A DNA stretch of 64,000 nt. Source: Paenibacillus_S sp043945595. GTDB taxonomy: Bacteria > Bacillota > Bacilli > Paenibacillales > NBRC-103111. The DNA is taken from contig NZ_JBIFNP010000002.1 of the NCBI RefSeq assembly GCF_043945595.1, positions 434,001 to 498,000 on the forward strand, written 5' to 3'. Of this stretch, positions 53,504-62,734 are shown one piece after another; positions within the stretch are counted from its first letter, which is position 1; each line of letters begins with the position of its first letter. The notes beneath the pieces are model-generated. The model was given only the letters and a program-made list of their open reading frames with translations. It had not been told where the DNA came from and made no database searches. The position numbers and the translations under genes are program-made.

Positions 53504-54898
53504 ATGAGGGATTATAAGAAGCGAAGTCCTGGCAGCCCGTCCACTTTCAGTGCCGGTCATTCCATGGCCGAGTACCCTGAGCAACAGACTTCCCGTTCCC
53601 CTGGAACCCAGCCCTTCGGGCATTCCGCGGGCCTTCCCCAGTCCAGAAATTCATCTGCCGGCCCTCCTGCGGGAATATTTCAACTGCAGCGCACGGTAGG
53701 CAATCAGGCCGTTCAGCGGTTACTTCAGGCGAAGAACGATAAGGAAACCGGTCCTATTATGCGCCCAATTTCGAATCCGCAAGCGAATTCAGGGGAAAGA
53801 ACGGCTGTGCCAAGCCAACCCTCGGGCGAAGCGCCGATTCAGCGGCAGCTGTGGAAGGCGGAGCTGCGGGGCCGGAAGCCGAAAACCTTGATGGTCAAAG
53901 CCTATGACCGCTGGCTGGGCCCGCCCGACAGCAAACCGGCCGGATTTATTACCATGGAAGAGGCGTTCGGGTATTTTGTTCTCAAGCCGAAACGGGAGCT
54001 CGAGAATGGGGAGATTTTCGATGACGAGACCGGAGAAATTACTACGGTTGCAGAGCAAAATCAAACAAGAGCCGCCTCCCGTCAAAAAACAGCGAAAAAG
54101 AAAATGACCGAAGCTAAGCGAAGAAAGGATCTAACCACCGGTCAAGGATTCAAAAGCTCCCGGCTCAAAACCAACGCTGAAAACGAATATAAGAAAAAGC
54201 GCGCGCTCGAAGAAGCCCAGGAGGATACCGGACTGTACCATATGGGCGGGGATACCGATACGGAAGAGTTCGAGGGCGAAGGCCTTCACCAAACCATCAT
54301 CGATCGGGTAGACAACCTGCATATTACACAGACGGATCTGATGAACGATGCTTCAGGAAAAGAGCAGCTCGCCTGGTTTAAATTAAACGAGGCCCACCGG
54401 GAGCAAATCGAAGCCGCCCGCCAATCGGCTCTGAGCAACCGTGACGAGATCTATCATTCGCCGGGAGAGCGTCCTATGTATACGGCATCCCTTCTTGAGG
54501 CCGCCACTCCGCAAAAAAGGCCCGCTTTAAAAGAAGACACCACACATACCGGCATCGGCGGTCCGATTGATGATCTAAGCCACTCCATACCATGGGCACA
54601 GGTACCTGAGCACCTGCGTAATGCAAACGAAGGCGGGGTTAACCACCCGAAGAACATCCCTTACGAGAATTTCGTCACGAATCAGGTCGTCAATACCGCT
54701 GTTGAAAGAGTTGCCCAATCCTATCTCGATCAAAAAAAGCAGGTCGTCAAAGTGGTCTGCCGCCTTTGGAAGGACGACCATGTGAACCGAACCGTCCATG
54801 TTTATTTTGTCCAAGACCTAGCTTATCCGCTCGTTTTCGCAACGCGCAATCTTGGCGATAAAAAGCCGAAGCGCTACAAGCGCGGAGTCGAGCTTTGA
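53504..54898 (+). CDS. Candidate eCIS effector with LQRxxGNxAV motif
   Basis: A 464-residue protein divergent from the eCIS operon. A low-complexity N-terminus leads to LQRTVGNQAVQRLL at residues 61-74, the same motif found in DUF4157-type eCIS cargo. The middle (about 180-240) is Lys/Arg/Glu-rich and probably helical. The C-terminal 120 residues are conserved-looking (DDLSHSIPWAQVPEHLRNA, HPKNIPYENFVTNQVVNTAV, then VCRLWKDDHVNRTVHVYFVQ) with a His-Asn arrangement reminiscent of nuclease toxins of the H-N-H or DNA/RNA non-specific type. That resemblance is weak and unproven. No immunity gene follows, as expected for an anti-eukaryote toxin. AAAGGAG precedes the ATG. Confidence 0.6.
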   Translation: MRDYKKRSPGSPSTFSAGHSMAEYPEQQTSRSPGTQPFGHSAGLPQSRNSSAGPPAGIFQLQRTVGNQAVQRLLQAKNDKETGPIMRPISNPQANSGERTAVPSQPSGEAPIQRQLWKAELRGRKPKTLMVKAYDRWLGPPDSKPAGFITMEEAFGYFVLKPKRELENGEIFDDETGEITTVAEQNQTRAASRQKTAKKKMTEAKRRKDLTTGQGFKSSRLKTNAENEYKKKRALEEAQEDTGLYHMGGDTDTEEFEGEGLHQTIIDRVDNLHITQTDLMNDASGKEQLAWFKLNEAHREQIEAARQSALSNRDEIYHSPGERPMYTASLLEAATPQKRPALKEDTTHTGIGGPIDDLSHSIPWAQVPEHLRNANEGGVNHPKNIPYENFVTNQVVNTAVERVAQSYLDQKKQVVKVVCRLWKDDHVNRTVHVYFVQDLAYPLVFATRNLGDKKPKRYKRGVEL

Positions 54899-54920
54899 CA
54901 ATCTATTTTGATCAACATGC

Positions 54921-54953
54921 AAAAAAAGACCAGCCCTCGCGGGACTGGTCTTT
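54921..54953 (-). terminator. Terminator of msmX
   Basis: AAAGACCAG (54925-54933) pairs with CTGGTCTTT (54945-54953), with an inner CCC/GGG pairing. On the minus strand the stem is followed by seven Ts, so it mainly serves msmX; it also lies 26 bases past the effector stop and may act in both directions. Confidence 0.88.
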
Positions 54954-54975
54954 CGCTTATTGTACTGGACTAATC

Positions 54976-56094
54976 TTAGTTAGAAGCCAAGATAGACAGT
55001 GTTGTTTGTTGATCGAAGAAATGCGCTTTGTTCATATCCAAAGCCAATTTTACGTTTGTGCCTTCTTTAAATCCAGCGCGGCCGTCAACACGAGCTACCA
55101 TGCTGTTTTTGCCAATGCCGTTCAGGTACAAGAACATTTCATGACCCAAGTTCTCGGAAACCTCAATGTGAGCATTAACAACCGTGTTAGGGGAAGCTTC
55201 CATAAATACTGGCTCTTCGTGGAAGTCCTCAGGACGAATACCCAGAACTACTTCTTTACCCACATAACCGCCGGCGCGAAGCACTTTCGCTTTGCCTTCC
55301 GGTACTTCTACCGAAACGTTGTCCACTTTGAATTGCAGGGCGCCGCCTTGCTCTACCAAAGTACCTGTAACAAAGTTCATCGAAGGAGATCCGATAAAGC
55401 CCGCTACGAACATGTTTGTAGGGTTGTTGTAGATTTCTTCCGGCGTAGCCGCTTGTTGAATAATCCCTTTATCCATAACGACGATACGATCGCCCATTGT
55501 CATCGCTTCGGTTTGGTCATGCGTTACGTAAATAATTGTTGTTTCAAGACGTTTGTGCAGTTTGCTGATTTCAGCACGCATCTGTACGCGCAATTTGGCA
55601 TCCAAGTTGGACAACGGTTCGTCCATCAAGAAAACTTGCGGTTCACGGACAATCGCACGGCCCAAGGCAACACGCTGACGTTGACCACCGGAAAGAGCTT
55701 TAGGTTTGCGATCCAGCAAGTGAGTGATGTCCAAAATTTTCGCAGCTTCGCGAACGTCGATGTCGGCTTTTTTGAACTTACGGAGCTTCAAACCGAAAGC
55801 CATGTTTTGATATACGTTCATGTGTGGATACAAAGCGTAGGATTGGAATACCATCGCGATGTCGCGGTCTTTAGGTGCTACGTCATTCACCAGACGATCG
55901 CCGATGTACAGTTCACCTTCAGTGATTTCTTCCAAACCTGCAATCATACGGAGAGTAGTGGACTTCCCGCAACCGGACGCGCCTACAAGAACCAAAAACT
56001 CTTTATCTTTGATTTCAAGATGAAAATCTTTCACTGTCGCTTCTTCAGCGCCTGCATATCTCTTAACGATGTGGTTTAAACGTACACCTGCCAT
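54976..56094 (-). CDS. msmX: Carbohydrate ABC transporter ATPase (MsmX/UgpC-like)
   Basis: Cytoplasmic ATPase of 372 residues that energises several sugar importers in Bacillota. Walker A GASGCGKST at 38-46, signature LSGGQ at 134-138, Walker B VFLMDEP at 154-160 and the H-loop (YVTHDQTEA) are all intact. A C-terminal MOP/TOBE-type regulatory region follows (ENLGHEMFLYLNGIGKNSM). No permease or binding-protein gene is adjacent, which is typical of the multitask ATPase MsmX; UgpC is the alternative name used in Paenibacillus. It is downstream of a PucR-like regulator gene and ends in a strong terminator. The codon usage is less GC-rich than its neighbours, typical of a highly expressed gene. 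Confidence 0.9.
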   Translation of the reverse strand: MAGVRLNHIVKRYAGAEEATVKDFHLEIKDKEFLVLVGASGCGKSTTLRMIAGLEEITEGELYIGDRLVNDVAPKDRDIAMVFQSYALYPHMNVYQNMAFGLKLRKFKKADIDVREAAKILDITHLLDRKPKALSGGQRQRVALGRAIVREPQVFLMDEPLSNLDAKLRVQMRAEISKLHKRLETTIIYVTHDQTEAMTMGDRIVVMDKGIIQQAATPEEIYNNPTNMFVAGFIGSPSMNFVTGTLVEQGGALQFKVDNVSVEVPEGKAKVLRAGGYVGKEVVLGIRPEDFHEEPVFMEASPNTVVNAHIEVSENLGHEMFLYLNGIGKNSMVARVDGRAGFKEGTNVKLALDMNKAHFFDQQTTLSILASN

Positions 56095-56185
56095 GGTTCA
56101 ATTCCCCCTACGAGTTAGTATCGGTTATGTACCTATCTTACCTTACAGGGTGTCTTTGTGACTATGCACAATCTTCACAAAAAAA

Positions 56186-57302
56186 TCACTTTCTTTTCGT
56201 TACTTTGTACAATAACAAAGCAATCTTCACCAAAACCGCGTCATTAAAGGTCCGGACGTCCAGCGAAGTCTCCTGCTTGAACTTATCCAGCCGGTACAGC
56301 AGCGTATTGCGGTGGATATAGAGCCGCTTGGCGGTTTCGCTTACATTGCAGTCCAGCTCAAAAAAATGCTCCAGCGTCGTAAGCGTCTCCGCATCGAGCG
56401 CAACGTCCAGCCGCTTGAGCACCCTCTCCAGAAACCGGTTTTTCTCCGGCTCGGGAATCAGATTGATCAGCTTCTCCAGCTGCAGGTTCCAAGGCAGGTG
56501 CATATTGCTGCCCACGTGGTAGGTACGGCCGAGCATCATCGTCTCCCTGAGCTGCAGCACCGCTCCGTACAGTGATTTGGCCGGCATCATCGGGTAGTGA
56601 ATAGCCAGGTGGCATTCGCCGACCCATTCGCTCTCCAGCATCTCATGAAGTCCGTAGCCGATGGCGGCAAGCGTGTCCTCCAGGCTTTCCTCGTCTCCGT
56701 AATCCCGGTCATCGGCAGAATCGATGGACAGCATCTTCTCCGAGCCGAGCAGCAGCCATTCCTTGTCCATCAGCGGAATCAGAATGACCTCGGCATCGAA
56801 GAACGATTCCAGCAGCTTCTTCAGCTCCTGGTAGCTTACGCGGCGGGACGGCGAATAATCGCCGTAAAGCAGAAGGGGAATTTTCGTCGAATAAAGCGAC
56901 ATCTGCGATACGAGCGAGTCGGGCATTTCCGCATTCGCAACTCCAAGCTCCTGCTGCTGATTGAACCATTCCCTGGACCAGCGTCGCCTTGCGCTCTTCC
57001 TCGCTAACGGCAGGCACGGGCTTCTTCTCCTGGGTGCGCCGGGCTTCCAGCATCATCTCCACCAGCTGGCGCTCCGCCTCCGTCATCGCACTTCGCTGAA
57101 CGACCAGGATCAGAGCATCCTGGCTCTCTTTTTGGGCGAAAAATACCCACTGGTCATCCTTATATAAGCTTTTGGGCGGCGTCCCTTTATTCTTGGCCGC
57201 TGTATCGGCTTCTCTTAACCATTGCTCCCATGTCCATTTCAACAACTTGACAGGTCCTTCAAAAATGTGCTCCAGCTGCTGTCTCAACGGTTCCCAATCC
57301 AT
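56186..57302 (-). CDS. PucR-type helix-turn-helix regulator, frameshifted
   Basis: A transcription factor of about 371 residues seen as two open frames, 56709-57302 and 56186-56926. The N-terminal part has no assigned family and leads to a CdaR/GGDEF-like middle domain. The C-terminal HTH (DCNVSETAKRLYIHRNTLLYRLDKF, about residues 320-345) is typical of PucR/CdaR regulators. Near 56970 one surplus base breaks the frame; dropping it joins KATLVQ to EWFNQQQELGVANAEMPD. The start ATG at 57302 follows GGGAG. It is directly upstream of msmX on the same strand, 92 bases apart. The effector is unknown. Confidence 0.78.
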
Positions 57303-57574
57303 ACCCGAACTCCCATCGTCGTATATTTATATCTGGATGTGGCGAATGCTAGCTATTACAGACTTTTTAGGGGATTGCTTGTCTTCATCATAGCAAAAAA
57401 TACCTAAGCATACTAGGAAGATTCGGATCATGCTCGTCTTCTACGGCGGTACGTGCCGATTTAAATGCGGTATGCTGCCACAGACGCCGCAGTCTGCAGG
57501 CGGCAGGACCCGAAACGGCACGGTTGGCGCACATATTATGGGCTCTTGCCCGGCTCTGACGACTAAGGATAATT
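57303..57574. other. Intergenic region between PucR-like and LarA-like genes
   Basis: The 272 bases separate two divergent genes. Apart from a TAAGGA ribosome site before the TTG of the LarA-like gene I see no gene, terminator or strong promoter. Confidence 0.4.
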
Positions 57575-58898
57575 TTGAACGCATGGGAAATAATTGAACT
57601 GTGCTTTTACCCATACAAAGAGGGGGCCGAGACTATTTACGCTCTGCCTTATGGCAGGAATGCCGTTTCTTTCTCCCTGCCCGCCAATCAGACATGCGAT
57701 TGGATTACATACCAAATGGATGACGGCCTGAACTGCGATAAAAAAGAACGCTCCGCGCAGGTTGTCCGTCAAGCCTTAGCGTCGCCGACGGGTACGTCGA
57801 AGCTGTCGCAGCTCGCCTGCGGCCGGAAAAAGGCCGTTATTGTTATCAGCGACGGAACTCGGCTGTGCCCGAGCGAGCTCCTGCTGCCTGCCCTGCTTGA
57901 GGAATTAAATGCAGGTGGCATGCCGGACTATGCGATAGATATTGTCATTGCATTAGGACTGCATCGCAAACAGACGAAGGAAGAAATGATCTGCTTGGTA
58001 GGCGCACCCGTGTTTCGGCGTATCCGGGTGCACAACCATTCCGCCGAACCCGAGGATTGCGTCCGCCTCGGGCGCACCTCCTCAGGCACTCCCGTGGAAA
58101 TTAACAGGCTCGTCGCCGAAGCGGATCTTCGCATTGTCACGGGAAATATTGAGCCTCATGCAATGGCCGGCATTTCCGGAGGTATGAAATCCATCGTTCC
58201 CGGCACGGCTTCCAGGCGGTGTATTGAGCACAATCACGGTCTCTCTCTGCACGGACCGCGTAAAGCTAGGGGAGCCGGATAACCGGGTGCATACGGATAT
58301 TGAGGAAGCGCTGCGGTTTATTTCCGTAGATTTTATGCTCAATGTAGTCGTAAATCACCGCCGCGAAGTACTGGAGGCCGTCGCAGGCCATATTATTGAT
58401 GCGCATCGGGCAGGGGTTCGCCTGGCATCGGAACGGTTCATCGTTCCCGTTGGCCGATCGTACGATCTCACGCTTGTTTCTCCGGGCGGGTATCCTAAGG
58501 ATATGCAAATGTATCAGTCGCTTAAAGCGCTGCGCAACGCATCCAAGATCACAAAGAACGGCGGTGCCATTATTATGGCTGCAGCCTGCCAAGAGATATT
58601 CGGCAACGGCATTTTCCAGTATTGGGTGGAAACGATGAAGGACCGACAACGAACGGTATCGAAGCTGAACCGTGAGTTCGTCCTCGGAGCCCATAAAATT
58701 ACTCATCTGGACGAAGTTCTGTCCAAGCAGCGTGTATACCTGCTCTCCGAAATCCCTGAGCCCATTGTAAGGCTTCTGGGCATGGAACCGGTGACTGACT
58801 TGCAGTCCGTGCTAGAGCAAATACTCGATCAGGCCCGCGGGAAGCCATCCATAGCCTGCATGCCCTACGGCTCGCTCACCTTTCCGAGCCTGTCCTGA
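57575..58898 (+). CDS. LarA-family nickel-dependent racemase/epimerase, frameshifted
   Basis: LarA enzymes use a nickel-pincer cofactor to racemise lactate or epimerise related 2-hydroxy acids. The protein of about 440 residues is broken into 57575-58282 and 58224-58898 by one surplus base at about 58254; removing it joins NHGLSLHD to RVKLGEPDNRVHTDIEEA. Motifs: DGTRLCPSELLLP near residue 93, ALGLHRKQTKEE near 125, the key GNIEPHAMAGISGGMKSIVPG split around residue 190 (His and Lys ligands), and EHNH near 220. The start is TTG with TAAGGA. Cofactor genes larB, larC and larE are not in the window. The gluconate-dehydrogenase-like genes downstream suggest a sugar-acid substrate, by inference only. 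Confidence 0.82.
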
Positions 58899-59036
58899 AC
58901 GCTTGGACCTGCTAGAGCGCTTATCGGCATCCCTTCGGTCCCCGCTGCTTTCGACGATAGAAGACATAACTAGCGGAGCAATCGCAATTGCAGGCCGATA
59001 TTATCCTGATCAGGCGACAAAAGGAGGCCAAAACTT

Positions 59037-59429
59037 ATGCATTGGACGAGTTGGAACCTGGAACGAGTCCTTATTTTATTTGTCGGCATCGCCTTTCTGG
59101 CGGTTGGAGCGCAAGTAACGCTGTCGCATTACCGGCAAAATTTTCATCACCGGGCCATGTGGTATCCCGTCGTTTCTGCACCTATCTTCGCCGTTACTGC
59201 TGCAGCGTTAGCGACTGTTCGGGCTGACTGGCTCTTGCAGTTGTTTCACCTGCTGATGTGGGTAGGCGCCGGTATCGGGGCGGTCGGCTTTTACTATCAC
59301 TTTCATGGCGTCGGCATTCGGGTCGGCGGCTGGACGATGCGGAATTTCCTGGTAGGCCCCCCGGTGATATTGCCTGTACTATTTATTGCGATTAGCGCTT
59401 TAGGACTAATAGCCGTGTACTGGAGGTAA
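59037..59429 (+). CDS. Small four-helix membrane protein
   Basis: A 130-residue protein with four hydrophobic segments at about residues 10-30, 43-60, 66-88 and 103-128. I do not recognise the family with certainty. AAAGGAGG precedes the ATG by nine bases. It ends four bases before the gluconate-dehydrogenase subunit 3-like gene, so it is co-translated with it and with the GMC oxidoreductase; a membrane anchor or electron acceptor for that enzyme is a plausible role, but no haem-binding motif such as CxxCH is visible. Confidence 0.65.
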   Translation: MHWTSWNLERVLILFVGIAFLAVGAQVTLSHYRQNFHHRAMWYPVVSAPIFAVTAAALATVRADWLLQLFHLLMWVGAGIGAVGFYYHFHGVGIRVGGWTMRNFLVGPPVILPVLFIAISALGLIAVYWR

Positions 59430-59433
59430 GCAG

Positions 59434-60036
59434 ATGAGCAAAGAAACCCATTACCCAACCTATGATGTCATGAATGCCCAGCATGAGTGGGATGGACATA
59501 CGCGCCGAATTGTGAATGAACGTCTTCATACGGGAGGGGATTATCAGTTCCTCACCGTGCTGGAAGCCGAGATGCTGCGTTCCTGCTGCGCTCAATTGGT
59601 TGATGACGACCGGGCTGAGCTGATCCAGTACATTATTGAATACATCGATAAACAAATGGCTTCAGGCATCGAAAGCGATAGAAAAACAGGCCTGCCTTCC
59701 GCTCCAGCACTCCTTCGGATGGGTCTCGACGCTTTAGGGGACTCGTGCCAGCTGCTGCATACGGAGCACTTTTTCCATTTGGAAAGAGAGCGTCAGCTGG
59801 AGATTCTAAAGTCCATCAGCCAAGAAGATGGCTTACCCTATGAAACCTGGAAGCATGTGCCGCAAAAAGCCTTTTTCCAGAAGCTCCTGACGCTCACGCT
59901 GGAATCGTATTATTCGCATCCACGTATTTGGTCGGAGATCGGGTATGGCGGTCCCGCCTATCCTCGAGGGTATGTGCGGATGCATCCCGGACAACTCGAT
60001 CCTTGGGAGGCCAAGCCTAAGTATGAAGAAGCGTAA
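59434..60036 (+). CDS. Gluconate 2-dehydrogenase subunit 3-like protein
   Basis: A 200-residue protein of the Gluconate_2-dh3 family, the small subunit of membrane-bound GMC-type dehydrogenases. Typical stretches are YQFLTVLEAEMLRSCCAQLVDDD near residue 38, then GLDALGDSCQLLHTEHFF and a C-terminal ESYYSHPRIWSEIGYGGPAYPRGY, which closely fits the family. No Tat or Sec signal is visible. It overlaps the GMC gene by 14 bases. In characterised enzymes a cytochrome c subunit is also required; none is found here. Confidence 0.88.
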   Translation: MSKETHYPTYDVMNAQHEWDGHTRRIVNERLHTGGDYQFLTVLEAEMLRSCCAQLVDDDRAELIQYIIEYIDKQMASGIESDRKTGLPSAPALLRMGLDALGDSCQLLHTEHFFHLERERQLEILKSISQEDGLPYETWKHVPQKAFFQKLLTLTLESYYSHPRIWSEIGYGGPAYPRGYVRMHPGQLDPWEAKPKYEEA

Positions 60037-61597
60037 ATATGAGGGAGAAGTGGCCGATGTCGTTATTGTAGGCGCAGGGGCTGCCGGCGGCGTGCTGGCC
60101 AAAGAGCTGAGCACCGCAGGGATGCGGGTGGTCGTGCTGGATGCAGGGCCTTTTCGGGCCCCGCAGCGGGATTTCGCCAGTGATGAGCTGTCGATGCAGC
60201 GCCTGGGCTGGCAGGACACCCGTGTTACAGACGGCTCCGATCCGCTGGAGATGGGTCATAATAATTCAGGCTGGGGCGTCGGCGGAGGAACGGTTCATTT
60301 TACAGGCGTATTTCTCCGGTTTCATGAAACGGATTTCAGAGCCAGAACATTGGACGGAGTCGGTGAAGACTGGCCGATCGGCTACAGCGACCTGGCTCCC
60401 TACTATGATAAAGTGGAAAAAGAAATCGCCGTATCCGGCCCGAAATACTTCCCGTGGGGCAATTTCCACGGGCCGTATCCGTATCCGGAACGCGATCCGC
60501 TTAGTCCGAATGCTCAGCGGTTTCAGCAGGGCTGTGAAGCGCTCGGTATCCAGTCGGCCGTCACGCCTCTCGCTATTTTGTCCGCCCCGTTCGATAACCG
60601 CCCCCCTTGCATTAACCGGGGCTTCTGCAATCAGGGCTGCATGCCTAATGCCAAATTCAGCACGCTGATCGTCCATATTCCTAAAGCGATTCAAGCCGGC
60701 GCCGAAGTGCTTCCCGACTGCATGGTGACGCAAATTACAATGGGGCCTGACGGCAAAGCCTCGGGTGTCATTTTCGTCCACGAAGGGCAAACATATGAGC
60801 AGCGGGCCAAAATCGTTATCGTGGCCGCTTATGTAGTCGAAACCCCGCGTTTGCTGCTGCATTCGGCCACTGCGCAGTTTCCTGACGGACTGGCCAACAG
60901 CAGCGGCTGGGTCGGCCGCGGGTTCATGACGCACAGCAGTCATGACGTGTACGCCAAATTTCCGGAGGAAATCAGGCTCTACAAGGGTACGCCTGTGCTT
61001 GCCTCCACACAGGATTTCTACAGCACTGCGCCCGAGCGCGGCTTCGTCCGCGGCTACACGCTGCATGCGCATGGAGCGCGTCCTGTCGGCTTCGCCACCG
61101 GCTTGTCCAAATCGTCCAGGCAGCCGATGTGGGGCTCAGAGCTTCGCCATAAGATGCTGGACTACAATTACTATGGACGGATCACCATGGTAGGCGAAGT
61201 GCTTCCGAATCCGGATAACCGTATTACGTTAAGCGATGAACCGGATCACCATGGCATGCCGCGGGCCAAAGTGACATTCAGCTACGGGGATAACGACCTT
61301 CGGCTTATCGGTCATGCGGTAGAGAGCATGAGAAATATTTTGACCGCAGCCGGCGGCAAGCCGGATTTCGTGGTGCCCGATACGGCCCATCTTATGGGGG
61401 GCTGCCGCATGGGAGACGACCCGAACACATCCGTAACCAACTCTTATGGCCAAACGCATGATATCTCCAATCTATTTATTTGCGACGCAAGTCTGTTCGT
61501 CACCTCCGGCGCAGGGAACCCCACCAATACGGTAATGGCACTGGCTATGCGCACGGCTGACTACATAAAGGACCAGGCAGCCCGTATGGAACTATAG
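60023..61597 (+). CDS. GMC-family FAD oxidoreductase (gluconate 2-dehydrogenase large-subunit-like)
   Basis: A 524-residue FAD enzyme of the glucose-methanol-choline family predicted to oxidise a sugar, sugar acid or polyol. The dinucleotide-binding VVIVGAGAAGGVLAKEL is at residues 13-29, GWGVGGGTVHFTG near 90 is the second FAD site, and the C-terminal HLMGGCRMGDDP and NPTNTVMALAMRTA carry the catalytic His region. A cluster of cysteines (PCINRGFCNQGCMPNAKF) is typical of the gluconate dehydrogenase branch. The ATG at 60023 is used, overlapping subunit 3; a longer frame from 59945 is the subunit's own sequence out of frame. The electron acceptor is unknown. Confidence 0.88.
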   Translation: MKKRKYEGEVADVVIVGAGAAGGVLAKELSTAGMRVVVLDAGPFRAPQRDFASDELSMQRLGWQDTRVTDGSDPLEMGHNNSGWGVGGGTVHFTGVFLRFHETDFRARTLDGVGEDWPIGYSDLAPYYDKVEKEIAVSGPKYFPWGNFHGPYPYPERDPLSPNAQRFQQGCEALGIQSAVTPLAILSAPFDNRPPCINRGFCNQGCMPNAKFSTLIVHIPKAIQAGAEVLPDCMVTQITMGPDGKASGVIFVHEGQTYEQRAKIVIVAAYVVETPRLLLHSATAQFPDGLANSSGWVGRGFMTHSSHDVYAKFPEEIRLYKGTPVLASTQDFYSTAPERGFVRGYTLHAHGARPVGFATGLSKSSRQPMWGSELRHKMLDYNYYGRITMVGEVLPNPDNRITLSDEPDHHGMPRAKVTFSYGDNDLRLIGHAVESMRNILTAAGGKPDFVVPDTAHLMGGCRMGDDPNTSVTNSYGQTHDISNLFICDASLFVTSGAGNPTNTVMALAMRTADYIKDQAARMEL

Positions 61598-61695
61598 CCT
61601 TGTATTCGCTACAATAGCCTTATAAGCTCCACAAGAAGGGGCAGCAGAACGCGCATCAAGCCCCCAAATGATAAAAACGCAGGACGGACCCAAAC

Positions 61696-62004
61696 ATGGC
61701 TATTGTAGAACTGACCATTATTCCGATTGGTACGGGCACGCCCAGTCTCAGCCAATATGTCGCGGACATTCAGCAAGTACTGGAGCAGTCACCCGAACCT
61801 ATTCATTATCAACTGACGGCTATGAGCACCCTTATTGAAGGCGAGCTGCCAGATTTGCTGAGGGTGATTCACCGGCTGCATGAGGTTCCTTTCCAGCATG
61901 GCGCCCAACGTGTGTCTACCTCGATTAAAATCGATGATCGGCGTGACGTCAAAGGATCGATCCAGCAAAAGCTCCAATCGGTACAAGCAAAAATGAACCG
62001 CTAG
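61696..62004 (+). CDS. MTH1187/YqgV-family thiamine-binding protein
   Basis: A 102-residue protein of the MTH1187 (YqgV/YkoF-like) family of ferredoxin-like fold proteins that bind thiamine or hydroxymethylpyrimidine. Family pattern: AIVELTIIPIGTGTPSLSQYV at the N-terminus, IHYQLTAMSTLIEGELPDLL in the middle and RVSTSIKIDDRRD near residue 78. It is about 100 bases after the GMC gene, without a strong ribosome site (weak GGACGG), and has its own terminator. Its physiological role is undefined. Confidence 0.82.
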   Translation: MAIVELTIIPIGTGTPSLSQYVADIQQVLEQSPEPIHYQLTAMSTLIEGELPDLLRVIHRLHEVPFQHGAQRVSTSIKIDDRRDVKGSIQQKLQSVQAKMNR

Positions 62005-62113
62005 CCGCTGGCTTATCCGCCACTGATATAACCCCCACGTTCACTTACCTTGCCGACGGTTGGCAGCTGGCTGCTCATCATGTGTGGTCCTTGGTAAGGG
62101 GGAATCGGGTATG

Positions 62114-62166
62114 AAAAGACCTGACGATTAAGTGAGTAAGTTCACTCTTCCGTCAGGTCTTTTTTA
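62114..62166 (+). terminator. Terminator after the thiamine-binding protein gene
   Basis: AAAAGACCTGACG (62114-62126) pairs with CGTCAGGTCTTTT (62151-62163) and runs into further Ts. A small inner stem (AGTGA with TCACT) lies in the loop. Confidence 0.9.
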
Positions 62167-62192
62167 TGGCCAAAGCCAGCCAATAGCTGCAC

Positions 62193-62220
62193 AAAAAAAA
62201 GACCTCGAAAGGTCTCTTTT
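62193..62220 (-). terminator. Terminator of the rRNA-tRNA operon
   Basis: AGACCT (62200-62205) pairs with AGGTCT (62210-62215) around a CGAA/TTCG tetraloop. On the minus strand the stem is followed by eight Ts. It lies just past tRNA-Lys and ends the leftward rRNA-tRNA transcript. Confidence 0.88.
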
Positions 62221-62231
62221 CTTTTACTCGA

Positions 62232-62304
62232 TGAGCCATGTAGGACTCGAACCTACGACACCCTGATTAAAAGTCAGGTGCTCTACCAACTGAGCTAATG
62301 GCTC
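62232..62304 (-). tRNA. tRNA-Lys (anticodon TTT)
   Basis: Standard cloverleaf with acceptor GAGCCAT/ATGGCTC, anticodon loop CTTTTAA and T-loop GTTCGAG. 73 bases, no encoded CCA. Last tRNA of the operon. Confidence 0.95.
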
Positions 62305-62314
62305 TTATAAATGG

Positions 62315-62396
62315 TGGAGGCTGATGGATTCGAACCACCGAACTCGATGAGAGCAGATTTACAGTCTGCCGTGTTTAGCCACTTCACTAAGCCTCC
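62315..62396 (-). tRNA. tRNA-Tyr (anticodon GTA)
   Basis: Class II tRNA of 82 bases with acceptor GGAGGCT and GCCTCC pairing, anticodon loop CTGTAAA and a long variable arm (CTCATCGAG). Confidence 0.94.
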
Positions 62397-62451
62397 ATAT
62401 GAATAGCATGACTTAATTGCGTTACTTTTATTCAAGCAATTAAATCAATGG

Positions 62452-62524
<73 letters not shown>

Positions 62525-62551
62525 AGATGATCACTTGTCCAAAATTTGTAA

Positions 62552-62628
62552 TGGCGGAGCCGACGGGATTCGAACCCGCGGTCTCCTGCGTGACAGGCAG
62601 GCATGTTAGGCCTCTACACCACGGCTCC
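62552..62628 (-). tRNA. tRNA-Asp (anticodon GTC)
   Basis: Acceptor GGAGCCG/CGGCTCC, anticodon loop CTGTCAC, discriminator G and an encoded CCA (62552-62554). Confidence 0.95.
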
Positions 62629-62642
62629 GCATTAAACAAACA

Positions 62643-62718
<76 letters not shown>

Positions 62719-62734
62719 GTATTAAACTAAATGG

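Noticed and set aside
54895..56079. 394-codon plus-strand open frame
   Set aside because: Antisense shadow of msmX.
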